Positions 8,501-16,034 of a DNA stretch of 64,000 bases are shown here, in pieces. The stretch's first letter is position 1, and the number at the start of each line of letters is the position of its first letter. Under the pieces are notes generated by a model. It ran no database searches, was not told the DNA's origin, and saw nothing but the letters and a program-made list of their open reading frames with translations. Origin of the DNA: Asaia sp037151935 (GTDB lineage Bacteria; Pseudomonadota; Alphaproteobacteria; Acetobacterales; Acetobacteraceae); the NCBI RefSeq assembly GCF_051628905.1, contig NZ_CP157575.1, forward strand, positions 2,666,001 through 2,730,000, written 5' to 3'. A program made the translations under genes and the position numbers.

Positions 8501-8962
8501 ATGACCAAGAGAAATCCCGCAGCTTTTCTGTCTGTCGTAACCCTTCTGTTTTTCGGTGCGCCTGCCCACGCGGAAGGCTCTCTTACGATAAGCGAACTGG
8601 CAAATGGCAGTATGACGCAATCCTATTTCCAGAAGATGCTGGGTACACGCCATCTTCCAGCTTGGGTAAAAAGAGGGGGAACTGACTCGCCAAGTCGAGA
8701 GATCATGATTGGATCGAAAAAATATCTGGTTTTAACCTCATGCAAGCCACATGACTGCGCTAGCGAAAGCGTGGCTATGCTTTTTTCTCCCAAGACACGC
8801 GAGATGTCTGTAGTTCTGTCTAAATATGATGCGGCCAGCGAAAATCAAACACTTACATGGTTCAATGTTCCGGATGATTTATCCATCGATGGGAAAACCG
8901 TTCTTTTCGCAGCGCTAAACGGGAGCCTTGAGAACCACCCCAAGGATTTCGATTTTCACTAG
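8501..8962 (+). CDS. ivy: Ivy-family periplasmic inhibitor of C-type lysozyme
   Basis: This 153-residue exported protein has a signal peptide ending near AHAE (residue 24). The diagnostic feature is the loop CKPHDC at residues 81-86, identical to the disulfide-closed loop of Ivy whose histidine (here His84) plugs the active site of C-type lysozymes. Overall size matches Ivy (about 130 mature residues). Such inhibitors protect periplasmic murein against host lysozyme and are commonest in host-associated or lysozyme-exposed bacteria. It closes the AT-rich block that also holds dsdA. A role in guarding against the cell's own lytic transglycosylases is the alternative. Confidence 0.87.
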   Translation: MTKRNPAAFLSVVTLLFFGAPAHAEGSLTISELANGSMTQSYFQKMLGTRHLPAWVKRGGTDSPSREIMIGSKKYLVLTSCKPHDCASESVAMLFSPKTREMSVVLSKYDAASENQTLTWFNVPDDLSIDGKTVLFAALNGSLENHPKDFDFH

Positions 8963-9079
8963 GTTCCATATTTGTTTCGTACGATCTTCCTCGCAGAACA
9001 GGATGTTTCAATCGCATTCTGAGAGCTGCCACTCGATCTTCCCATTTTGCACGGCGCCGTCGAAACCTGCTATTACGGG

Positions 9080-9257
9080 CATGACGGTGCCCTGCAAGGG
9101 GTGAAAAGGGAAGCGGGTGCGTGCTGAAAGGCTCAAGTCCCGCGCTGCCCCCGCAACTGTAGGTGATGTGCAAATCCTGCCGCGATCCCACTGGAAGTTT
9201 TCCGGGAAGGGGGCAGGATCTCGGGCAACCGGCATCACGAGCCAGGAGACCTGCCGT
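9080..9257 (+). promoter_or_regulatory. Adenosylcobalamin (B12) riboswitch
   Basis: The leader shows the conserved cobalamin riboswitch elements in order: a P1/P2 start around GACGGTGCCCTGCAAGGGG with a GAAAAGGGAA run, the B12-box core CGCTGCCCCCGCAACTGTAGG near 9141, and the 3' element GAGCCAGGAGACCTGCC at 9238-9255. It lies on the plus strand about 150 bases before the DUF1636-cobW-cobN operon, which it should shut down when B12 is plentiful. Limits are approximate, set by eye from the conserved boxes. Confidence 0.93.
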
Positions 9258-9304
9258 CATATCGCTGATTTCATGGACCGGCGGGGTGCCCGGATCGTGA
9301 CAGA

Positions 9305-9324
9305 CCGCATTTCATGAGATGCGG
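9305..9324 (+). terminator. Hairpin downstream of the riboswitch, possible expression platform
   Basis: CCGCAT (9305-9310) and ATGCGG (9319-9324) form a 6-bp stem with an 8-base loop between the aptamer and the first gene. No T run follows, so it is more likely part of a translational or Rho-dependent switch than an intrinsic terminator. Confidence 0.3.
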
Positions 9325-9404
9325 CGGGTCGGTGCCTGCGCCGGCAGTCATTTCTGCGCCTTGTTTTCGGCCCTTGTCGGGGGTGAGCGGAAAGCCCGAA
9401 TGTC

Positions 9405-9785
9405 ATGACGTCGCAGCCCATACCTGTTTTCCATGTCTGTCAGACCTGTAGCGCAGGCGGGCAGGCTCTTCACGAGGCGCTGGCAGCCATGGCAGAGCCT
9501 GAAGCCGTGCGTATCGAGGGGGTGCGCTGTCTTGCCGCCTGTCAGCAGGGCTGCACGGCCACCCTCTCCATGCCCGGCAAATGGTCATGGCTGCTTGGTC
9601 GTCTCAGCCCGGCTCTGGCGTCCGATCTGCTCGCCTATGCGCAGGCCTATGGTCGCTCGGCTTCCGGCACGGTCATGCCCTCGAAGCGCCCTGACACGCT
9701 GCGCGACATTATTCTCGGGCGATTTCCCGGCCAGAATGGCAGCCCGTCCGCCTCGCAACCCGCCGTTTCGGAAAGCGTCTCATGA
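9405..9785 (+). CDS. DUF1636 protein of cobalamin clusters, probable metal-binding
   Basis: This 126-residue cytosolic protein has an N-terminal CQTCSAGGQAL and a central GVRCLAACQQGCTATL. The four cysteines (CxxC plus CxxxCxxxC) are spaced like those of thioredoxin-fold 2Fe-2S ferredoxins, the usual description of DUF1636. The family is regularly found beside cobW and cobN under B12 riboswitches, as here, where its stop overlaps cobW by 4 bases. Its biochemical role is not established; a redox or cobalt-handling function is suggested by context. The C-terminal 40 residues are low-complexity. Confidence 0.8.
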   Translation: MTSQPIPVFHVCQTCSAGGQALHEALAAMAEPEAVRIEGVRCLAACQQGCTATLSMPGKWSWLLGRLSPALASDLLAYAQAYGRSASGTVMPSKRPDTLRDIILGRFPGQNGSPSASQPAVSESVS

Positions 9786-10804
9786 GCAAGATTCCCGTCA
9801 CCATCATCACCGGCTTTCTCGGCGCCGGAAAGACCACGCTGCTGCGTCATCTGATCGAGCAGTCGAACGGGCGGCGCATCGCGATTGTCGTCAATGAGTT
9901 CGGCTCGCTCGGCATCGATGGCGAGACCTTGCGCGGGTGCAGCATTCCGAACTGCCCGGAAGAAGATATCGTCGAACTGACCAATGGTTGCCTGTGCTGC
10001 ACCGTGGCCGATGATTTCATCCCGACCATGGAGGCGCTGCTCGACCGGCCGCAGCCGCCGGAGCATATCGTGATCGAGACCTCGGGTCTCGCTCTGCCCA
10101 AACCGCTGCTCAAGGCATTCGGCTGGCCAAGTGTACGCACGCGCATGACGGTCGATGGCGTCATCACCGTTGTCGATGGCCCAGCCGTAGCAGCCGGGCG
10201 CTTCGCCGATGACCCGGAAGCTGTAGCGAAGCAACGCGAGGAAGATTCGTCGCTCGATCACGACAACCCGCTTGAGGAAGTCTACGAAGACCAGCTCGAT
10301 TCCGCCGATCTCGTCGTGCTGAACAAGACCGATCTGCTGGATGACGCTACGCTGGCCGAAGTGGAAGAAAGCCTTGCGGGTCGCCAGCGCCGCGTGCGTG
10401 TGATCCGTGCTCGCGAAGGCCAGGTCGATCCCGCCGTGCTGCTCGGTCTCTCTGCGGCTGCAGAAGACGATCTGGCCGCCCGCCCGTCCCATCACGATGG
10501 CGCAGACGACCATGAGCATGACGATTTCACGAGCTTCGTCATGCCGCTTGGCGCGCAGGAGAGCGTCGAGGCTTTCATAGCCCGTCTGGAACGCGTGGCA
10601 CTGGCGCATGACGTGCTGCGTATGAAGGGCTATGCGCCCATCGCAGGCAAGACCCTGCGGCTTGGCGTTCAGGCGGTCGGCAGCCGCATCCGCCATGCTT
10701 TCGAACCATGGGGCAATGCCGCGAAGGGCGAAGGCAGGCTGGTGGTGATCGGGCTGCACGGGCTCGACCCGGTTGCCGTAAAACACAGCTTCGACGCAGG
10801 CTGA
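9782..10804 (+). CDS. cobW: Cobalamin biosynthesis GTPase CobW (COG0523 metallochaperone)
   Basis: This is a 340-residue G3E-family GTPase. The P-loop GFLGAGKTTLLRHL starts at residue 11, the metal-site CLCC motif lies at 70-73, and the guanine-specificity motif appears as VVLNKTDLLDD. A histidine/aspartate-rich stretch near residues 235-248 is typical of COG0523 proteins that handle divalent metals. Between the DUF1636 gene (4-base overlap) and cobN, it is most likely the cobalt chaperone feeding the CobNST chelatase. Regulation is by the upstream B12 riboswitch. Confidence 0.94.
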   Translation: MSKIPVTIITGFLGAGKTTLLRHLIEQSNGRRIAIVVNEFGSLGIDGETLRGCSIPNCPEEDIVELTNGCLCCTVADDFIPTMEALLDRPQPPEHIVIETSGLALPKPLLKAFGWPSVRTRMTVDGVITVVDGPAVAAGRFADDPEAVAKQREEDSSLDHDNPLEEVYEDQLDSADLVVLNKTDLLDDATLAEVEESLAGRQRRVRVIRAREGQVDPAVLLGLSAAAEDDLAARPSHHDGADDHEHDDFTSFVMPLGAQESVEAFIARLERVALAHDVLRMKGYAPIAGKTLRLGVQAVGSRIRHAFEPWGNAAKGEGRLVVIGLHGLDPVAVKHSFDAG

Positions 10805-10807
10805 CCC

Positions 10808-13800
10808 ATGCATCTTCTCTTTCGGGAATCGCACGAGCTGGATGGTCAGGCTCAGGCCGAGGATCTCGGTCATGATCCAGCCGATCTCGTTCTTCTGTCT
10901 TTTTCCGAAAGCGATCTGCTCGGGCTGAGCGATGTGCACGGCGCGCAGGACCCGAGCCTGCGCGTGGCAACGCTCTCGCGCCTGCGTCATCCGATGTCGG
11001 TCGATCTCTATCTCGAACAGACGATTGCCCATGCACGCTGCGTGGTGGTGCGCCTTCTGGGCGGTACGGAATACTGGCGCTATGGCGTGGATGAGCTGCG
11101 CGCCCTTTGTCGGGCGCGGGGCATTGCTCTGGCCTTCATAACGGGTGAGGCCACGCCCAACCCGGCGCTGAAGGCGCTGTCCACGGTCGAGGCGGCGCAA
11201 TGGGAGCGTCTCGACGGGCTGTTTCGTGAGGGCGGGGCGCGTAATCTGCGCTGTGCCTTGACGCTCATGGCCGCGCTTGCCGGGCTGGGTGAGGATGACG
11301 GCGCCGCAGTAGAAGCTCTGCCACCGGCGGGCGTATATCGTCGCCTTGGCACGGAGCGTTCAGGGCGCGTGTTGCTGGTGTTTTACCGCGCCCATCTGCT
11401 CGCGGCCGATCTGGGCGGGATCGACGCGCTGGCGGACGCGCTTCATGACGCCGGTTTTGGCGTCGACTTAATCTACGTGGCCTCGCTCAGGGCCCCTAGT
11501 GTTCTGCCTTTCCTCGATCACTGGATGGTGGATGAGCCGCCTGAGATCGTGCTGAATGCGACCTTCTTCGCCTCGCGCGGTGATGATGGCGCCCCTTCCG
11601 TGCTCGAGGCCGCACAGGTGCCTGTGGTGCAGATCCTGCAGCCGAGCGCGACACGTGCCGCCTGGGAGAAATCCGGCAGGGGATTGTCGCAATCCGATCT
11701 CGCCATGCAATGCGTCTTGCCCGAACTTGACGGACGGCTGACAGGCGCGCCGATCTCCTTTCGCGACGAGGCAGCACCCGGTCTGCCTGCGAGACGCGTC
11801 GCCTATGCGCCTGGCATCGCGCTCATGGTCAAGCAGGTGCAGGGCTGGCTCAGCCTGGCGCGTCAAAGCCCTGCGGAAAGGCGCCTGGCGCTTGTTCTGT
11901 CCGATTATCCCGGGGCGGAAGGGCAGGCGGCCCATGCGGTTGGTCTGGATGGCTTTGCCAGCGTTGCGGCGATCTCCGCCCTTTTGCATGAAGCAGGCTA
12001 TGCCATAGCGCCGCTTGAGGCCTCCGCCCTGCCGGGGGCGCTGTGCCGCGCGCCGATGCAGCGTATTCTCGAGGCTGACGCTTATTGCCTGTTATTCGAC
12101 AGGCTACCCGAGGCATTTCGACAGAAGGTGATCGACGCCTGGGGCGTGCCGGACAGGCCCATCGAGGCCCGTTTTGTCGAGCAGGGCGCGCTGGTGGTGG
12201 CGCTGCAACCGGGGCGCGGCAGGGAGAGCGAGCGCAAGGCGCAGTATCACGACCCCGATAGGCCACCCTGCCACGACTATATCGGTTTCTATCTTTGGCT
12301 GCGTGCGACACGCGCGATTTCAGCCATGATTCATCTGGGCACGCATGGCACGCTGGAATGGCTACCGGGCAAATCGGTAGCGCTTTCCGAAAGCTGCGCC
12401 CCTTCCGTGCTTCTGGGGGGCGTGCCTGTCGTCTATCCGTTTATCGTCAATAATCCGGGTGAGGCTTCCGCGGCCAAGAGGCGGCTGGGCGCGGTCATGA
12501 TCGGCCATATGACGCCGCCCGTTCAGCGCGCCGGGCTCGATAGCGCCATGGCCGGTCTCGAACGGCTGATCGATGAATATGCCGAAGCCGACGGGCTGGA
12601 TCGTCGGCGCGGCGCGCTGCTGCGTCGCCAGATCCTTGATCGGGCCGCGGATCTCGGCGTGCTGGCAGAAAGCGGCGTGGCAGGCGGCGATACCGACGAT
12701 GCCGAAGCGCTGGCGCGTCTCGATGCCTATCTCTGCGATGTGAAGGATCTTCAGATACGTGACGGGCTGCATGTGTTCGGCTGCCCGTCGCCGCGCCATG
12801 GCGCGCTGGTCGAGATGCTGGCGGAATCGGCGCAGATCGCTCCCGATATCGTCACTTCCCGTCTCGATGACTGTCCGCAAGCGGAAAACCAGGCGCTGCT
12901 GGCGGCACTCGACGGGCGTTTCGTGCCGCCCGGACCCGCCGGAGCGCCCACGCGCGGGCGTCTGGATGTGTTGCCTACAGGGCGTAATCTCACCTCCATC
13001 GACCCGCGTATGTTGCCCAGTCGAGCCGCGCTGATTCTGGCGCACAAGACCGCTGATCTGCTGCTGGCACGACATGTGCAGGAAGAAGGCGACAATCTGC
13101 GCCATCTCGTTCTCGATCTCTGGGGCAGCGCCACGCTGCGCACCGGGGGCGAGGATATGGCGCTGGCCTTCCTGCTCATGGGGGTACAGCCGCTCTGGGA
13201 TGCAACGAGTGGGCGGATTTCAGGCTTTGAGATCGTGCCGCTCACCACACTCGACCGGCCGCGCGTGGACGTCACCCTGCGCATTTCGGGGCTGTTCCGT
13301 GATGCCTTTCCGGGACTGATCGATCTGTTCGATCAGGCGGCGCGTGCCGTCGCATCGCGTGCGGAAGACGAGGCGTGGAACCCGCTCACCCACGACCCCG
13401 ATGCCTCCCGCATTTTCGGCGCAGCGCCGGGCGCCTATGGCACGGGGATCGAAACAACCCTGACCGAGGGCAACTGGCAAACGCGCGACGAGCTGGGCCA
13501 GCTTTATCTGGACGGCTCGCAATGGAGCTATGGCATCGGGCGTGAGGCGCAGGCCGATGCCGAAGGGCTGCGTCGTCGTCTGGGTCGCGCCGAAATGGTG
13601 CTGCATATTCAGGACCATGCGGAAACCGATCTGCTCGAAGGCGCCGATACCGCCGCGCATGAGGGCGGGCTCGCTGCCGCAGCCGCACTGCTTGGCAATG
13701 CGCCGAAGCTGCTACACGGCGATACCAGCCAGCCGGAAACCCCGAAACTGCGCGACGTGGCGCAGGAGGTGGCGCGTATCACCCGTGGCAGGCTGGCCAA

Positions 13801-14086
13801 TCCACGCTGGATTGCAGGCATGATGCGCCATGGCTATCGCGGCGCGGCAGAAATCTCGCGTGGCGTCATGGCGCTCGAGGCTTATGCGGCCACCTTGCCG
13901 ACGCGGCTTGATCGTCAGATCGATCTGGCTTTTGCTGCCCTGCTCGAAAACGAGGAATGTCTGGCATTTTTCGAAGCCCATAATCCCGAGGCCTTATCGG
14001 ATATGAAAAGGCGTTTCGCCTCTCTGCGCGATCGCGGACTCTGGCAGCCGCGCCGCAATGCGGTGTCGCAGATACTGGTGTCATGA
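10808..14086 (+). CDS. cobN: Aerobic cobaltochelatase large subunit CobN
   Basis: This 1092-residue subunit of the ATP-dependent CobNST complex inserts cobalt into hydrogenobyrinate a,c-diamide in the aerobic cobalamin pathway. Family landmarks are IHLGTHGTLEWLPGKSVALS and VVYPFIVNNPGEASAAKRRL in the middle third and TGRNLTSIDPRMLPSRAA further on. It is related to magnesium chelatase BchH, but the cob neighbours decide for CobN. It is somewhat shorter than Pseudomonas denitrificans CobN. It starts 3 bases after cobW. CobS and CobT are not in the window. Confidence 0.95.
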   Translation: MHLLFRESHELDGQAQAEDLGHDPADLVLLSFSESDLLGLSDVHGAQDPSLRVATLSRLRHPMSVDLYLEQTIAHARCVVVRLLGGTEYWRYGVDELRALCRARGIALAFITGEATPNPALKALSTVEAAQWERLDGLFREGGARNLRCALTLMAALAGLGEDDGAAVEALPPAGVYRRLGTERSGRVLLVFYRAHLLAADLGGIDALADALHDAGFGVDLIYVASLRAPSVLPFLDHWMVDEPPEIVLNATFFASRGDDGAPSVLEAAQVPVVQILQPSATRAAWEKSGRGLSQSDLAMQCVLPELDGRLTGAPISFRDEAAPGLPARRVAYAPGIALMVKQVQGWLSLARQSPAERRLALVLSDYPGAEGQAAHAVGLDGFASVAAISALLHEAGYAIAPLEASALPGALCRAPMQRILEADAYCLLFDRLPEAFRQKVIDAWGVPDRPIEARFVEQGALVVALQPGRGRESERKAQYHDPDRPPCHDYIGFYLWLRATRAISAMIHLGTHGTLEWLPGKSVALSESCAPSVLLGGVPVVYPFIVNNPGEASAAKRRLGAVMIGHMTPPVQRAGLDSAMAGLERLIDEYAEADGLDRRRGALLRRQILDRAADLGVLAESGVAGGDTDDAEALARLDAYLCDVKDLQIRDGLHVFGCPSPRHGALVEMLAESAQIAPDIVTSRLDDCPQAENQALLAALDGRFVPPGPAGAPTRGRLDVLPTGRNLTSIDPRMLPSRAALILAHKTADLLLARHVQEEGDNLRHLVLDLWGSATLRTGGEDMALAFLLMGVQPLWDATSGRISGFEIVPLTTLDRPRVDVTLRISGLFRDAFPGLIDLFDQAARAVASRAEDEAWNPLTHDPDASRIFGAAPGAYGTGIETTLTEGNWQTRDELGQLYLDGSQWSYGIGREAQADAEGLRRRLGRAEMVLHIQDHAETDLLEGADTAAHEGGLAAAAALLGNAPKLLHGDTSQPETPKLRDVAQEVARITRGRLANPRWIAGMMRHGYRGAAEISRGVMALEAYAATLPTRLDRQIDLAFAALLENEECLAFFEAHNPEALSDMKRRFASLRDRGLWQPRRNAVSQILVS

Positions 14087-14111
14087 GGCGCGGCAAAAGG
14101 AGAGTCCCGTC

Positions 14112-15416
14112 ATGAGTCGTGTGTTGATGGTGGCCGCCCCTCGCTCGGGTTCGGGTAAAACGACCGTGACGCTGGCGCTTCTGAGCGCCTTCCGGCGTCG
14201 CGGTCTGTCGGTGCGGGCGTTGAAGACAGGGCCGGATTATATCGACCCAGCCTTTCATCAGGAGGCTTCCGGCGTGCCCTGCGCCAATCTCGATAGCTGG
14301 GCCATGTCCGGGCCGGCATTGGAATCCCGTCTTGCCCGCGCCGGGGAGGGGGTCGATCTGGTGATCGTGGAATCCTCGATGGGGCTGTTCGACGGTCTTG
14401 CGTTGCCGGATGGGCAGCGCGGTGCGGCCTCCGATATTGCCGCGCATTTTGCCATGCCGGTTCTGCTTGTGCTGGATACGAGCGGGCAGGGGCAGAGCGT
14501 GGGGGCCGTCGCGCAGGGGCTGTCGCAATGGGACGAGACAGTCACTGTCGCGGGCGTCATTCTGAACAACATCGCCTCTGACCGTCACGAAAAACTCTGT
14601 CGCGCCGCGCTGAGAGAGCCTTTATGCGGCGTGTTCAGGCGTGATCGATCAATCGTGCTGCCAGAGCGCCATCTGGGTCTGGTTCAGGCCCGTGAACGGG
14701 GCGATCTGGCGGGGTTTTTCGACTCCCTTGCCAGCAAGGCGGAAGCTGAACTCGATCTGGATGCCATTTTCGCCCTGTCGCGTCCGATCGCTGCAACCGG
14801 CGTCAAAGGGGCCTCACTCGTAAATCCGCCGGGGCAGCGCATAGCGCTGGCTGACGACGCCGCCTTCTCCTTTCTCTATGCGCATCTGGCGGAAGAATGG
14901 CGTGAAGCAGGGGCCGAGATCCTCCCGTTCTCGCCGCTGCGTAATGAGGGGCCGGATGAAAGCGCCGATTGCTGCTGGCTGCCGGGAGGCTATCCCGAAT
15001 TGCACGCTGCCGCCCTGGCGTCTGCCAGCCGGTTTCGCGACGGCATGCGCCATTTCGCTCTGACCCGGCCAATCCATGGAGAATGCGGTGGCTTCATGGT
15101 GCTCGGCGCCGGGCTGGAGGACAGCACGGGCACGGATCACGAAATGCTCGGCCTTCTGTCTCACGAAACCTCTTTTGCCAAGCGCAAGATGGCACTGGGC
15201 TATCGTCAGGCAACGCTCTTGCGGCATTCGATCCTGGGGGCGGAAGGCGCGAGGCTGCGTGGGCACGAGTTTCATTATGCGCGGGTGACCGATCCCGGTA
15301 GCGATGCCGCCTTTGCGCGGTTGCAGGATGGTGAGGGTCATGATCTCGGAGTAGCAGGCGGGCAGCGTGGTCTGGTGTCGGGCACGTTCTTTCATGTGCT
15401 GTCGCGATGGGCGTGA
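14112..15416 (+). CDS. cobB: Hydrogenobyrinic/cobyrinic acid a,c-diamide synthase
   Basis: This 434-residue amidotransferase uses ATP and glutamine to amidate side chains a and c of the corrin ring. I chose ATG 14112 because AAGGAGAG precedes it and the P-loop APRSGSGKTTVT then falls at the N-terminus; an upstream in-frame start at 14058 overlaps cobN. The C-terminal class I glutaminase-like domain shows GECGGFMVLGAGLED with the nucleophile cysteine and GHEFHYARV with the catalytic histidine. With aerobic CobN as neighbour the substrate is most likely hydrogenobyrinate (CobB); anaerobic-pathway homologues are named CbiA. The gene overlaps the next one by 10 bases. Confidence 0.93.
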   Translation: MSRVLMVAAPRSGSGKTTVTLALLSAFRRRGLSVRALKTGPDYIDPAFHQEASGVPCANLDSWAMSGPALESRLARAGEGVDLVIVESSMGLFDGLALPDGQRGAASDIAAHFAMPVLLVLDTSGQGQSVGAVAQGLSQWDETVTVAGVILNNIASDRHEKLCRAALREPLCGVFRRDRSIVLPERHLGLVQARERGDLAGFFDSLASKAEAELDLDAIFALSRPIAATGVKGASLVNPPGQRIALADDAAFSFLYAHLAEEWREAGAEILPFSPLRNEGPDESADCCWLPGGYPELHAAALASASRFRDGMRHFALTRPIHGECGGFMVLGAGLEDSTGTDHEMLGLLSHETSFAKRKMALGYRQATLLRHSILGAEGARLRGHEFHYARVTDPGSDAAFARLQDGEGHDLGVAGGQRGLVSGTFFHVLSRWA

Positions 15417-15976
15417 GCCCGGCTTTTTCGGTTCTTCTGGCGCGCCATCCGCCGGTTCTCGTGGCTGACGGAAAGTGTTACGGGCGGCAGGATGTGCCGC
15501 TTGCGCCGGGCTGGGAGAGGTTTGTCGCAAGATGGAGCGGGGAGGGGGCCGTTTATGCCTCACCTGCGCAACGCTGCCTGCACGCCGCCACGCTTCTGGC
15601 GGGGGAAGCCCCTGTTCTGACCGATGAGAGGCTGCTTGAAATGGATTTCGGCCAATGGGAGGGGCAAGACTGGTCCGCTATCCCGAGAGAGGCGCTTGAT
15701 GACTGGGCCTCCGACCCGTTTCGTTACAGGCTTGGCGGGGGCGAAAATGTCGAGGCGCTCATCGCACGTGTCAGCGATTTCTGGCGAGATATCACGGAAA
15801 AGGCGGCTTGCTGCCGGGTCGTGACCCATGGCGGGCCGCTTCGTGTGATGGCTGCACTAGCGGCAAACCGCGATTTTCGAATGGAAGACCCGCCGCCGCC
15901 TCAGGGTGAAACAATTCTGTTGCATTTTTTCAACAAGAACGGGGCATTTGTTGCGCAAAAGCAGCCACTCCGTTGA
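15407..15976 (+). CDS. cobC: Histidine phosphatase superfamily protein, CobC-like
   Basis: This 189-residue phosphoglycerate-mutase-fold phosphatase has the catalytic N-terminal histidine in LARHPPV, where the usual RHG reads RHP. An acidic ERLLEMDFGQWEGQDW segment and the second catalytic histidine in VVTHGGPLRV follow. As the last gene of the riboswitch-controlled cob operon, overlapping cobB by 10 bases, it is probably the alpha-ribazole 5'-phosphate phosphatase of lower-ligand assembly. The RHP variant is common in CobC-type proteins. Substrate identity is inferred from context. Confidence 0.82.
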   Translation: MGVSPAFSVLLARHPPVLVADGKCYGRQDVPLAPGWERFVARWSGEGAVYASPAQRCLHAATLLAGEAPVLTDERLLEMDFGQWEGQDWSAIPREALDDWASDPFRYRLGGGENVEALIARVSDFWRDITEKAACCRVVTHGGPLRVMAALAANRDFRMEDPPPPQGETILLHFFNKNGAFVAQKQPLR

Positions 15977-16034
15977 CAATATGCAACAGACCAAAGAGGA
16001 GTAAGCCAATCCTGAATCGTTGGTAAGGTTTATT

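Noticed and set aside
9647..11200. Minus-strand open frame of 517 codons opposite cobW and cobN
   Set aside because: Antisense to two well-supported cob genes under a riboswitch; no motif or start site.
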